From NCBI GenBank assembly GCA_910588125.1, contig CAJUPI010000033.1, positions 1 to 34,077 on the forward strand: DNA of 34,077 nt, written 5' to 3'. The position numbers were made by a program, and so were the translations under genes. Below, in pieces: positions 1 to 7,568 of this stretch; the stretch's first letter is position 1; every line of letters starts with the position of its first letter. This stretch comes from an uncultured Lachnospiraceae bacterium (lineage in GTDB: Bacteria > Bacillota > Clostridia > Lachnospirales > Lachnospiraceae). The notes under the pieces were generated by a model, which made no database searches, had not been told where the DNA came from, and saw only the letters and a list, made by a program, of their open reading frames with translations.

Positions 1-124
1 AAAACTCAGAGATTTAAGGACTTCTAAATCCCTGCAAAGTCAAAAGCGGCAGATCATTTTTCCGCCTCTTCCCGTTCCTTTTTCCATGGCTGAGTATTCT
101 CAGAGTTAAGCTACATGACATTGG
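1..124 (+). repeat. Long-hairpin element, family A, copy 1 (right half only)
   Basis: This is the right half of the roughly 310-bp element seen complete at 8672, 19842, 26831 and 27624; the left half lies before the window. It starts in the inner stem (CAGAGATTTAAGGA), passes the conserved TTCTAAATCCCTGCAAAGTC and a variable outer arm, and ends with CCATGGCTGAG, a small CTGAG/CTCAG hairpin and the terminal ATGACATTG. The outer arm differs at several positions from copies 2 and 4. Its pairing partner is not visible. Confidence 0.8.
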
Positions 125-152
125 TTCAGATGCTGTGAAAGAGGAGAAAAAG

Positions 153-929
153 ATGGATCGCGCAGAGTTACAGGGCCGCTTGGCCGGGTGTGAGAAGGTG
201 TTGATTGGGCTGGGAGAAGAGTGGAAGCTTCAGGGGGCCTCCGGGGATGAGCGAAAGAAGCGGGAAGAGCTGTTAAATCGGGCATATCGGGGCTTGTATG
301 AGCTGGTGGAGGACAAGGATTATTTTATTATTACAATGGTTACGGATGCCTGGATTTATCAGACTCCTCTGGGGAGTGAACGGGAGCAGGTGAAAAATGC
401 CGGGCCTGAGGATAGCACGGAATTCGGATGCGGGAACGTGGATCCGGATTTGCAGGCCCGGATGGATCGGATTTTTCCGCCAGAGCCAGTGCAGCGGGAA
501 AGCCGGTGGCAGAGGATTGTGGCGCCTTGCGGAAATGAAACATGGCGGCAGTGCTCTCTGGCATGTACGAAGGATATCTGGGAGCCGGGGGAGATCCCGG
601 AGGATCGTTGTCCTCATTGCGGCGCGGCGCTGACAGGCAATACCATAGATGCCGAGGTTTATATTGAAGAAGGGTATCTTCCTCAATGGGAACGTTACAC
701 ACATTGGCTGGCAGGAACATTGAACAAAAATACGCTGATCCTGGAGCTGGGGGTTGGCTTTGGCAATCCGGGGATAATCCGGTTCCCTTTTGAAAAGACA
801 GCATATTTTAACCAGAAATCATTTTTGTACCGGGTGAATCAGCGGTTTCCCCAGCTTGCCGGGGAGCTTCACGGACGTGCCCAGGGGCTTTTAGCGGACT
901 CTGTGGAATGGGCGGCAGCATATTCTTGA
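153..929 (+). CDS. Sir2-like (SIR2 superfamily) protein, atypical
   Basis: The predicted protein has 258 residues. The C-terminal half resembles bacterial Sir2-type NAD-dependent deacylases: a zinc-ribbon-like stretch has two early cysteines (around residues 126-137) and a CPHC pair (around 153-156), followed by LILELGVGFGNPGIIRFPF, which is typical of the NAD-binding fold's C-terminal strand in this family. The N-terminal part (VLIGLGEEW) lacks a clear GAGxS NAD loop, so catalytic activity is uncertain. The ATG at 153 is chosen because GAGGAG lies six bases upstream; a GTG at 135 is in frame but has no good ribosome binding site. The hisH promoter lies just downstream, so it is probably transcribed separately. 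It could also be a Sir2-fold protein with another role. Confidence 0.6.
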   Translation: MDRAELQGRLAGCEKVLIGLGEEWKLQGASGDERKKREELLNRAYRGLYELVEDKDYFIITMVTDAWIYQTPLGSEREQVKNAGPEDSTEFGCGNVDPDLQARMDRIFPPEPVQRESRWQRIVAPCGNETWRQCSLACTKDIWEPGEIPEDRCPHCGAALTGNTIDAEVYIEEGYLPQWERYTHWLAGTLNKNTLILELGVGFGNPGIIRFPFEKTAYFNQKSFLYRVNQRFPQLAGELHGRAQGLLADSVEWAAAYS

Positions 930-938
930 CGCCAATGG

Positions 939-967
939 TTGAGAAGTCGGGGCATTTATGGTAAACT
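939..967 (+). promoter_or_regulatory. Putative sigma-A promoter for hisH
   Basis: TTGAGA (939-944), a 17-bp spacer and TAAACT (962-967) lie directly upstream of hisH. A start site near 974 would leave a leader of about 40 bases before the ATG at 1013. No terminator or T-box is visible in this short leader. Confidence 0.5.
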
Positions 968-1012
968 GGAACAATGGTTCAGATTTCTGGACTGCTACAG
1001 ACGGAGGTCAAC

Positions 1013-1618
1013 ATGACAGCGATTATTGATTATGATGCAGGGAATCTGCGCAGTGTGGAAAAGGCGCTGCTGGCTCTCGGGGAAGAAGTTGTGATTACCA
1101 GAGACAGCAGGGAAATTCTGGCAGCAGAGCGGGTGATTTTGCCGGGGGTAGGCTCTTTCGGGGATGCTATGGAGCGTCTGCACCAGTATGGGCTGGTGGA
1201 AGTGATTCATGAGGTAGTCAAAAGGGGAACCCCGTTTCTGGGAATTTGTCTGGGGCTGCAGCTGCTTTTTGAACGCAGTGACGAGAGCCGGGGAGTAAAA
1301 GGGTTGGGAATTTTGAAAGGTGAGATTCTGCGGCTCCCTGACAAGAAGGGGATGAAGATTCCTCATATGGGGTGGAATTCCTTAGAGATCCGTCCGGGAA
1401 CGCGCCTTTTTGCAGGAATCGAATCGGGCGAATATGTATATTTTGTCCATTCTTATTACCTGAAGGCGGCAAAGGAGGCACAAGTGGCGGCTTCGACTGA
1501 ATATACAACTCATATTCATGCAGCGGTGGAGAGTGGTAATGTGTTTGCCTGCCAGTTTCATCCGGAAAAGAGCAGTAGTACGGGATTGGCCATTTTGAAA
1601 AACTTTATTCGGTTATAA
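1013..1618 (+). CDS. hisH: Imidazole glycerol phosphate synthase, glutaminase subunit
   Basis: HisH (201 aa) hydrolyses glutamine and channels ammonia to HisF to make imidazole glycerol phosphate and AICAR in histidine synthesis. The class I amidotransferase signature is present: the nucleophile Cys in GICLGLQLLF and the His-Glu pair in CQFHPEKSS near the C-terminus. The N-terminal IIDYDAGNLRSVEKAL is typical of HisH. The ATG at 1013 follows GGAGG at 1003-1007; an in-frame start at 974 is less likely. It is followed 77 bases later by hisF, its obligate partner. The rest of the his pathway is not in this window. Confidence 0.96.
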   Translation: MTAIIDYDAGNLRSVEKALLALGEEVVITRDSREILAAERVILPGVGSFGDAMERLHQYGLVEVIHEVVKRGTPFLGICLGLQLLFERSDESRGVKGLGILKGEILRLPDKKGMKIPHMGWNSLEIRPGTRLFAGIESGEYVYFVHSYYLKAAKEAQVAASTEYTTHIHAAVESGNVFACQFHPEKSSSTGLAILKNFIRL

Positions 1619-1695
1619 ATGCATTGTCCACTGAGGGCAGTGTATGAGGATGAAGAATGGAAACTGTCAGGAATATGGTGATAAGGAGCGGCATA

Positions 1696-2457
1696 ATGTT
1701 TACGAAACGAATCATTCCCTGTCTGGATGTGCACAATGGACGGGTGGTTAAAGGCGTCAATTTTGTAAATCTGCGGGATGCCGGGGATCCGGTTGAGATC
1801 GGGGCGGCTTATGATAAAGCGGGTGCGGATGAGCTGGTATTTTTGGATATTACCGCATCTTCGGATCAGCGGGAGACGGTGGTGGATATGGTGCGCCGGG
1901 TAGCGGAAACTGTGTTTATTCCGTTTACTGTGGGCGGCGGGATTCGCACTGTGGAGGATTTTCGGAGATTATTGAGGGAGGGCGCGGATAAGATTTCTGT
2001 CAACTCTTCGGCGATTAATACCCCGGAACTGATCTCAGATGCGGCGGATAAGTTTGGGAGCCAATGCGTGGTAGTGGCGATTGACGCCAGACGGCGTCCG
2101 GACGGCTTTGGATGGAATGTATTTAAAAATGGCGGACGGATTGATACCGGCCTGGATGCGATAGAATGGGCGAGAAAGGCGGACGCGTTGGGAGCCGGGG
2201 AGATCCTTTTGACTAGTATGGATTGCGACGGTATGAAAACCGGTTATGATAATGAACTGACTGCCCTGGTGGCAGAAAATGTGTCAATCCCGGTGATTGC
2301 ATCCGGGGGAGCAGGGACTATGGAGCACTTCTATGATGCCCTGACGGAAGGAAAGGCAGATGCAGCGCTGGCGGCTTCGCTGTTTCATTATAAGGAGCTG
2401 GAGATTCGGGAATTGAAAAAGTATTTGCAGCAGCGGGGGGTGCCCGTCCGGATATGA
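1696..2457 (+). CDS. hisF: Imidazole glycerol phosphate synthase, cyclase subunit
   Basis: HisF (253 aa) is the TIM-barrel cyclase that uses ammonia from HisH. The family start MFTKRIIPCLDVHNGRVVKG contains the catalytic Asp in CLDV, and the second catalytic Asp lies in LLTSMDCDGMKTGYD. Phosphate-binding loops VGGGIR and IASGGAG are present. The ATG at 1696 is preceded by AAGGAG; an upstream in-frame ATG at 1657 would add 13 residues foreign to the family. The order hisH-hisF fits a co-transcribed heterodimer. The next gene, ung, follows after 69 bases. Confidence 0.97.
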   Translation: MFTKRIIPCLDVHNGRVVKGVNFVNLRDAGDPVEIGAAYDKAGADELVFLDITASSDQRETVVDMVRRVAETVFIPFTVGGGIRTVEDFRRLLREGADKISVNSSAINTPELISDAADKFGSQCVVVAIDARRRPDGFGWNVFKNGGRIDTGLDAIEWARKADALGAGEILLTSMDCDGMKTGYDNELTALVAENVSIPVIASGGAGTMEHFYDALTEGKADAALAASLFHYKELEIRELKKYLQQRGVPVRI

Positions 2458-2526
2458 CGAGTACGGGCAAACCGCAGACAACGCACCTGAAAAAGCAAAA
2501 GAAAAATGCGAAGGAGGATAAAGCAA

Positions 2527-3201
2527 ATGGGAGCGATTTCTAATGATTGGCTGGGGCCGATGGGGGAAGAATTTAAGAAACCATATTACAAGAAGTTATA
2601 TGAAACGGTGAAGGAAGAATACCAGACCCGGCAGATATTTCCTGATGCGAATGATATTTTTAATGCATTTGATTTTACTCCTCTTTCGGAGGTGAAGGTA
2701 GTGATCCTGGGACAGGATCCTTATCATGATGTGGGGCAGGCCCACGGCCTTTGCTTTTCCGTAAAGCCAGATGTGAAGATTCCGCCGTCACTGGTAAATA
2801 TTTATAAGGAGCTCCATGATGATTTAGGCTGTCAGATTCCTAATAATGGTTATCTGGTCAAGTGGGCGAAACAGGGCGTATTACTTTTAAATACAGTGCT
2901 GACTGTGCGGGCGCATGCTGCCAACTCCCATCGGGGAATCGGCTGGGAAGAATTTACTGACGCAGCGATCCGCGTTCTCAATGAGCAGGATCGGCCGATT
3001 GTGTTTATATTGTGGGGGCGCCCGGCGCAGAAAAAGGAGCTTATGCTGAATAATCCCCAGCATTTGATTTTAAAAGCTCCTCATCCCAGCCCTTTGTCTG
3101 CCAGCAGCGGCTTCTTTGGCAGCAAGCCTTTCAGCCAGACGAATGCCTTCCTGGAGAAGAATGGACTAACGCCAATCGACTGGCAGATTGAGAATGTTTA
3201 G
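2527..3201 (+). CDS. ung: Uracil-DNA glycosylase, family 1
   Basis: Ung (224 aa) removes uracil from DNA to start base-excision repair. The water-activating loop GQDPYHDVGQAHGLCFSV contains the catalytic Asp, and the DNA-intercalating loop HPSPLSA holds the catalytic His. Length and motif order are normal for family 1. The ATG at 2527 has AAGGAGG ten bases upstream, so the start is preferred over the in-frame ATG at 2506, which overlaps this site. It sits between hisF and uppP on the same strand with short gaps, suggesting read-through transcription. Confidence 0.97.
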   Translation: MGAISNDWLGPMGEEFKKPYYKKLYETVKEEYQTRQIFPDANDIFNAFDFTPLSEVKVVILGQDPYHDVGQAHGLCFSVKPDVKIPPSLVNIYKELHDDLGCQIPNNGYLVKWAKQGVLLLNTVLTVRAHAANSHRGIGWEEFTDAAIRVLNEQDRPIVFILWGRPAQKKELMLNNPQHLILKAPHPSPLSASSGFFGSKPFSQTNAFLEKNGLTPIDWQIENV

Positions 3202-3216
3202 GAGAGAGAACATTAC

Positions 3217-4062
3217 ATGAATATAATTGAATTTCTGAAAATAGTTGTATTTGGTATTGTGGAGGGCTTTACGGAATGGCTTCCCATCAGCAGTACCGGC
3301 CATATGATTTTATTAGAGGAGCTGATTCCCTTAAGAGTCACGGATGATTTCTGGAATGTTTTTAAAGTGGTCATCCAATTGGGGGCGATCCTGGCAGTAG
3401 TGATGCTTTATTTCCACAAGCTGAATCCTTTTGACAGAGGAAAAAGCGGCCGCCAGAAACGGGATACCATCCTTTTGTGGGTTAAGATTGCGGCGGCCTG
3501 TGTTCCGGTGGTAGTGGTCGCGATGCCTTTAGATGACTGGATGGATGCCCATCTGTATAATGGCTTTGTAGTGGCGGCTATGTTGATTGTTTACGGAATT
3601 TTATTCATTATGGTAGAAAACCGGAATCACCAGACGGAGTTTCCGATACAGAGAGTGTCACAGATTGATTTCCGGACTGCCGTATATATCGGATGTTTTC
3701 AATTGTTGGCGCTGGTACCGGGAACATCGCGTTCGGGAGTGACCATCATCGGCGCTATGCTGCTGGGATGTTCTCGGGCGGCATCAGCAGAGTTCACTTT
3801 CTTTTTGGGAATTCCGGTCATGTTTGGCGCCAGCCTGTTAAAGATAGTAAAGTTCTTTCTGAAGGCTGACCGTATGTTTTCCGGAATCGAGATATTCTAT
3901 CTGATTGCTGCCATGATAATTGCATTTCTGGTATCTGTATATTCCATCAAATTTTTGATGGGTTATATAAAGAGAAATGATTTCAAGCTGTTTGGATATT
4001 ACCGTATCTTGTTGGGGGTAATTGTAGTGGCATACTTTACGGTTGCAGCGCTGATGGCATAA
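3217..4062 (+). CDS. uppP: Undecaprenyl-diphosphatase (BacA/UppP family)
   Basis: UppP (281 aa) is a membrane phosphatase that recycles undecaprenyl diphosphate, the lipid carrier of cell-wall synthesis, and can confer bacitracin tolerance. The family signatures are EGFTEWLPISSTGH near residue 16 and PGTSRSGVTI near residue 168. Several hydrophobic segments span the protein. It starts 15 bases after the ung stop behind GGAGAG. It ends near a large palindromic element at 4083-4259 that separates it from the convergent aroF. Confidence 0.96.
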   Translation: MNIIEFLKIVVFGIVEGFTEWLPISSTGHMILLEELIPLRVTDDFWNVFKVVIQLGAILAVVMLYFHKLNPFDRGKSGRQKRDTILLWVKIAAACVPVVVVAMPLDDWMDAHLYNGFVVAAMLIVYGILFIMVENRNHQTEFPIQRVSQIDFRTAVYIGCFQLLALVPGTSRSGVTIIGAMLLGCSRAASAEFTFFLGIPVMFGASLLKIVKFFLKADRMFSGIEIFYLIAAMIIAFLVSVYSIKFLMGYIKRNDFKLFGYYRILLGVIVVAYFTVAALMA

Positions 4063-4082
4063 CAGCAATATAGCAGGGGGAT

Positions 4083-4259
4083 CAAAATAAGCCATCAGCC
4101 ATTTTTCGTGAGGGTGTTGCAAATAAACCGCCCGTCATTTCTCCTATCTTGTGTCCGGCTGTTTACGAACCATCCAAACACAGGATAGAGAATGGACAGG
4201 CGGTTTATTTTGCAACACCCTCACGGGAAATGGCTGACGGCTTATTTTGCAACATCCCG
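4083..4259. repeat. Palindromic element, family B, copy 1 (nested arms)
   Basis: The whole uppP-aroF intergenic region is one long imperfect inverted repeat. An outer pair (AAATAAGCCATCAGCCATTT with AAATGGCTGACGGCTTATTT) encloses an inner pair (GAGGGTGTTGCAAATAAACC with GGTTTATTTTGCAACACCCT) and a third pair around TCTCCTATC. The outer and inner right arms resemble each other (CGGCTTATTTTGCAACATCC against CGGTTTATTTTGCAACACCC), as if one element sits inside another. The core CATTTCTC...GTGTCCGGCTGTT recurs in reverse orientation at 24153-24321. Lying between convergent genes, it could act as a two-way terminator. Confidence 0.8.
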
Positions 4260-4260
4260 T

Positions 4261-5289
4261 TTACAGGCCTTCGGCAATTTCATATACCAGACGCTGTGAA
4301 TCCTCCCAACCCAGGCAGGGATCGGTAATGGACTTGCCATAACAATGTTCTCCTATCTTCTGGCTGCCAGGTTCAATGTAGCTTTCAATCATCACGCCTT
4401 TGACAAAGCTGTGCAGGTCAGGAGAGTGCCGGCGGCTGTGCAGAACTTCTTTGACAATACGGATCTGCTCGGCATACTGTTTATTGGAATTAGAGTGATT
4501 GGCATCTACGATGCAGGCCGGATTTTGCAGATTGCGTTCCGTGTATAAGTGATGCAGCAGGATAAGATCTTCGTAATGGTAGTTAGGAAGGCATTGCCCG
4601 TGTTTATTGACAGCGCCCCGGAGTATGGTGTGGGTCCATGGGTTACCGGTGGTCTTGACCTCCCAGTCCCGCATGATGAATTCATGCCCGCTCTGAGCGG
4701 CCTGGACAGAATTTAGCATGACGGTGAGATCTCCGCTGGTGGGATTCTTCATACCTACCGGTACATGGCAGCCGCTGGATACCAGGCGATGCTGCTGGTT
4801 TTCAACTGAGCGGGCGCCGACGGCGATATAAGACATGATGTCGTCGAGATAACTGACGTTGTCCGGATAAAGCATCTCATCGGCCGTAGACAGTTCTGTT
4901 TCCTGTAAAACCCGCATATGGATACGGCGGATGGCGTGAAGGCCCTCAGCCATACTGGGCCGCCGTTCCGGATCCGGCTGATGAAGCATTCCCTTGTAGC
5001 CTTCGCCGGTGGTCCGGGGCTTGTTGGTGTACACCCGGGGAATGATTAACAGCCTGTCTTTGGTTTCTTCCTGAAGCTTGACTAAACGGCTGGTATAGTC
5101 CAGCACGGAGTCTTCATTATCAGCGGAACAAGGGCCGATGATGACTAAAAACCGGTCGCTTTCGCCAGTCATGATTTTTTTGACTTCCTCGTCTCTTTTA
5201 GCTTTTACCAAAGCACATTCCATCGGAAGGGGAAATTGTTCTTTGATTTCTGCCGGGGTTGGCAGCTTGTTGATAAATTCGAAGCTCAT
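4261..5289 (-). CDS. aroF: 3-deoxy-7-phosphoheptulonate (DAHP) synthase, class I
   Basis: The 342-residue enzyme condenses phosphoenolpyruvate and erythrose 4-phosphate, the first step of the shikimate pathway. It is the AroFGH-like class I-alpha type: LVIIGPCSADN, PRVYTNKPRTTGEGYKG, GARSVENQQHR, GMKNPTSGD and CIVDANHSNSNK are all present and contain the substrate- and metal-binding residues. The ATG at 5289 is chosen because GGAGA lies seven bases upstream; an in-frame GTG at 5304 overlaps that site. The isozyme letter cannot be assigned from sequence alone, so the symbol is generic. It has its own promoter and a structured leader of about 138 bases. Confidence 0.95.
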   Translation of the reverse strand: MSFEFINKLPTPAEIKEQFPLPMECALVKAKRDEEVKKIMTGESDRFLVIIGPCSADNEDSVLDYTSRLVKLQEETKDRLLIIPRVYTNKPRTTGEGYKGMLHQPDPERRPSMAEGLHAIRRIHMRVLQETELSTADEMLYPDNVSYLDDIMSYIAVGARSVENQQHRLVSSGCHVPVGMKNPTSGDLTVMLNSVQAAQSGHEFIMRDWEVKTTGNPWTHTILRGAVNKHGQCLPNYHYEDLILLHHLYTERNLQNPACIVDANHSNSNKQYAEQIRIVKEVLHSRRHSPDLHSFVKGVMIESYIEPGSQKIGEHCYGKSITDPCLGWEDSQRLVYEIAEGL

Positions 5290-5315
5290 AATTGTTCTCC
5301 TCACAGATTTGTGTA

Positions 5316-5351
5316 GTCAAATACCCCGCTGCAAGCAACGGGGTATTTGAC
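5316..5351 (-). promoter_or_regulatory. Perfect 13-bp hairpin in the aroF leader
   Basis: GTCAAATACCCCG and its exact complement flank a 10-base loop, ending 26 bases before the aroF ATG. There is no U-tract, so it is not a standard terminator. The stem and the adjoining GC-rich segment (5352-5426) may belong to a dispersed repeat. An open frame of 41 codons runs through it from 5426 and ends with TGA at 5301-5303, just before the aroF ribosome binding site. That frame's ATG would sit at the predicted transcript 5' end. Confidence 0.6.
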
Positions 5352-5433
5352 CCTCGCGGCATTCGCCAAATGGTCGTGCAAGCACGGCGCTTGGCTCATT
5401 GCTCGCAGAAATAAATGCTTGTCCATTGAGGGT

Positions 5434-5462
5434 ATTATAATATGGGAGAACACAAAATGCAA
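5434..5462 (-). promoter_or_regulatory. aroF: Promoter for aroF
   Basis: On the minus strand TTGCAT (5457-5462), a 17-bp spacer and a perfect TATAAT (5434-5439) lie between the stop of the upstream RelA-like gene (5495) and aroF. The predicted start is near 5427, giving a long leader with the perfect hairpin at 5316-5351. Confidence 0.75.
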
Positions 5463-5494
5463 TAAATGTTAAAAAACTGTCTGAGGAAACAGAA

Positions 5495-6739
5495 TCATTC
5501 CCCGCCAAATTGCGTTTCCAGCTTTTGAAGCAACTCCTGCGCTTCCCGGGTGCGTTTCAGGATGATATCGGTTTCCGGGAGCTCGATATCATGAATCAGT
5601 ACATTGCGGAGTTTCCGCAGAGATATGATAGCGCCGATGCAGTCCTGGCTTAACAGGTTCATACGCTTTAAGGAATTGATATGGAAAGCGCCGCGCTGCT
5701 TTGGAGAATTGCGATAGGTAATATGATTCAGCAGATTTTCCAAAGGGACCCAGATGTTGAGGAATTGCTGGATTGCCGAGGAAGCCGCCTCGTCGCAGGT
5801 GTGATTGGCAGTACGAAGTTCCTGGTAGGTCTGGTAATGCATGGCATTGCCGGTGATAATCTGATCAATGATCTGCTGCGAGATATTCCGCTTATCTTTT
5901 TCAAATTTTACAGATTTCATGACAGGTTCAATGGCTTTGACACTATTCATCTCCAGACGGCTGATCAGGCGGTACAGCAGTTCAATGTCGCCCATGCGGA
6001 GTTCCACGTCTTCTTTGCGGAAGTTACTGCTCAAATAATTATAAAGATAGGAGGCCAGGTCATATTGGCTGTCAAAAGAGGATTTTTTATTAAGAATCCG
6101 CTTGTTGCCGGCGCTCTGGAGCCGTTCGAGGGCAATTTCGCCGGAGAGAACCAGACCGTTTAATTCGTCGATAATGGCGAGCTCCTCCTCGGATAAACTG
6201 CCCTGAAGCGGTTTGTAAACGAGGTCATGCTCAACTTCGGACCAGGCATGCATCAGCAGGGAAGCGACCTGTATTTCTAAACGGGCGGAGGCATAACGCT
6301 TTTGGGCATGAGCCAGAGTATCCTCTTTGAGAAGAGCGCGGTAGTGGGTAGCCCAGTAGCCGGAAAAGCGCCGGTTGTAGGTAGGGGGCTTGGACTCTTC
6401 TGGAAAATGGCGGATACTCAGAATATTAAACAAATCTCCAATCAGATCCCCGGTTTTGTTGCGGTCGCCAGGGAAGTACAGAGATACCCGGATACCGCAC
6501 AGATCGGCGATATCGTCATAGATCTCTTTCATGTTTTTGTAAGGATTTTCCCGCAAAGTGTTCCGGCGGATCACCTTGCTTTTCAGGCGGTCAGGATTTT
6601 TGGCGCGGGAAGTAACCATGGCGCGGATACCGGCGGATTGCAGGGCAGCCTCCAGCTGGGCAGCGGCCAGTCTGCCGGCTGCTTCATAAACAGGGATTTT
6701 CTTTTTATAATTTTCGATAAACTGGCTGACTAAATCCAT
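5495..6739 (-). CDS. RelA/SpoT-domain protein with C-terminal HEPN-like region
   Basis: The protein has 414 residues. Residues about 45-180 match a RelA/SpoT (p)ppGpp-synthetase fold: RLKSKVIRRN, YDDIADLCGIRVSLYFPGD, GYWATHYRALL and LEIQVASLLMHAWSEVEHD followed by YKP. There is no HD hydrolase domain before it and no TGS or ACT domain after it. The remaining 230 residues are helical, and residues 373-383 (SLRKLRNVLIH) carry an R-x4-H motif like that of HEPN ribonucleases and DUF4145 proteins. The start at 6739 has GGAGG seven bases upstream. Possible roles are alarmone synthesis, pyrophosphorylation of RNA as in toxic small alarmone synthetases, or stress defence. No separate antitoxin gene is adjacent. 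Confidence 0.7.
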   Translation of the reverse strand: MDLVSQFIENYKKKIPVYEAAGRLAAAQLEAALQSAGIRAMVTSRAKNPDRLKSKVIRRNTLRENPYKNMKEIYDDIADLCGIRVSLYFPGDRNKTGDLIGDLFNILSIRHFPEESKPPTYNRRFSGYWATHYRALLKEDTLAHAQKRYASARLEIQVASLLMHAWSEVEHDLVYKPLQGSLSEEELAIIDELNGLVLSGEIALERLQSAGNKRILNKKSSFDSQYDLASYLYNYLSSNFRKEDVELRMGDIELLYRLISRLEMNSVKAIEPVMKSVKFEKDKRNISQQIIDQIITGNAMHYQTYQELRTANHTCDEAASSAIQQFLNIWVPLENLLNHITYRNSPKQRGAFHINSLKRMNLLSQDCIGAIISLRKLRNVLIHDIELPETDIILKRTREAQELLQKLETQFGGE

Positions 6740-6899
6740 GGTATACCTCCGTTATCTGGCTGATGGATTCCCGGGAACCGGAAATGTGAAAGGAAAAACC
6801 GGTTCGGAATCTTAACATAAGTATAGCAAATTAAAAGAGGAAAGCAAGCGGGGAATTGATAAATATACAGAAAATTTTATAAAATGGAGGAATAAAAGA

Positions 6900-7484
6900 G
6901 TGGGGATTACAGAAGCAAATGACAAGATTTCTTATAATCTGATAAGAAGTGCCAGAAAAACCATCGCGATTCAGATAGCAGCCGATGGTTCGGTCACGGT
7001 AAGAGTACCGAAACAGTGCAGCAGGGCGGCGGCGGAGAAATTTGTTGAGGAGAAGAGGGAGTGGATCCGGCGAAAACAAAGAGAGCTGGAGCAGCGGATC
7101 TGGGAACAAGAAGAAAAAAAGGGGCAGCAGACGGAATGGACGCCGGAAGAGTATCTTTATCATCGTATGCGGGCGGAGCGGATATTGCGGGAGAGAACGG
7201 AATATTTTGCCGGGCAGATGGGGGTGAGCTTTGGCAGGATCACGATTCGGGATCAGAAGACCCGTTGGGGCAGTTGCAGTGCCAGAGGAAATCTGAATTT
7301 TAACTGGCGCCTGATTCTGGCGCCTCTGGAAGTGCTGGACTATGTGGTGGTTCACGAGCTGGCTCACCGCAGGGAGATGAACCACTCGGACCGTTTTTGG
7401 AAACAGGTGGAATCTGTATTGCCGGATTATACCTGGAGAAAGGCGTGGCTGAAGAAAAACGGGGATTTGCTGATGAGCCGTTGA
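6900..7484 (+). CDS. YgjP-like (DUF45, M48-type) zinc metallopeptidase
   Basis: This 194-residue protein has the gluzincin-like motif HELAHRREMNH (the two His of HExxH and a third His downstream). It is preceded by the RWGSCSARGNLNFNWRL signature typical of the YgjP/DUF45 family, and the family-typical YTWRKAWL follows near the end. The central region (residues 45-85) is charged and probably helical. The start is a GTG at 6900 with GGAGG nine bases upstream. It is divergent from the RelA-like gene. The family's cellular substrate is unknown; links to restriction systems exist in other genomes, but none is visible here. Confidence 0.85.
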   Translation: MGITEANDKISYNLIRSARKTIAIQIAADGSVTVRVPKQCSRAAAEKFVEEKREWIRRKQRELEQRIWEQEEKKGQQTEWTPEEYLYHRMRAERILRERTEYFAGQMGVSFGRITIRDQKTRWGSCSARGNLNFNWRLILAPLEVLDYVVVHELAHRREMNHSDRFWKQVESVLPDYTWRKAWLKKNGDLLMSR

Positions 7485-7568
7485 AAAACGTCGGCAAGGA
7501 TTGATTTTGATGGGAATAAGCAGCAGGCAGAAAAGCTATAATAAAGGAGAAGAGGAGAATGAAAGCCT

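Noticed and set aside
340..804. Long minus-strand reading frames opposite the Sir2-like gene
   Set aside because: They lie in the shadow of a well-supported gene, lack ribosome binding sites and show no recognisable domain. The same applies to long antisense frames opposite proS, cca, secDF, tgt and amtB.
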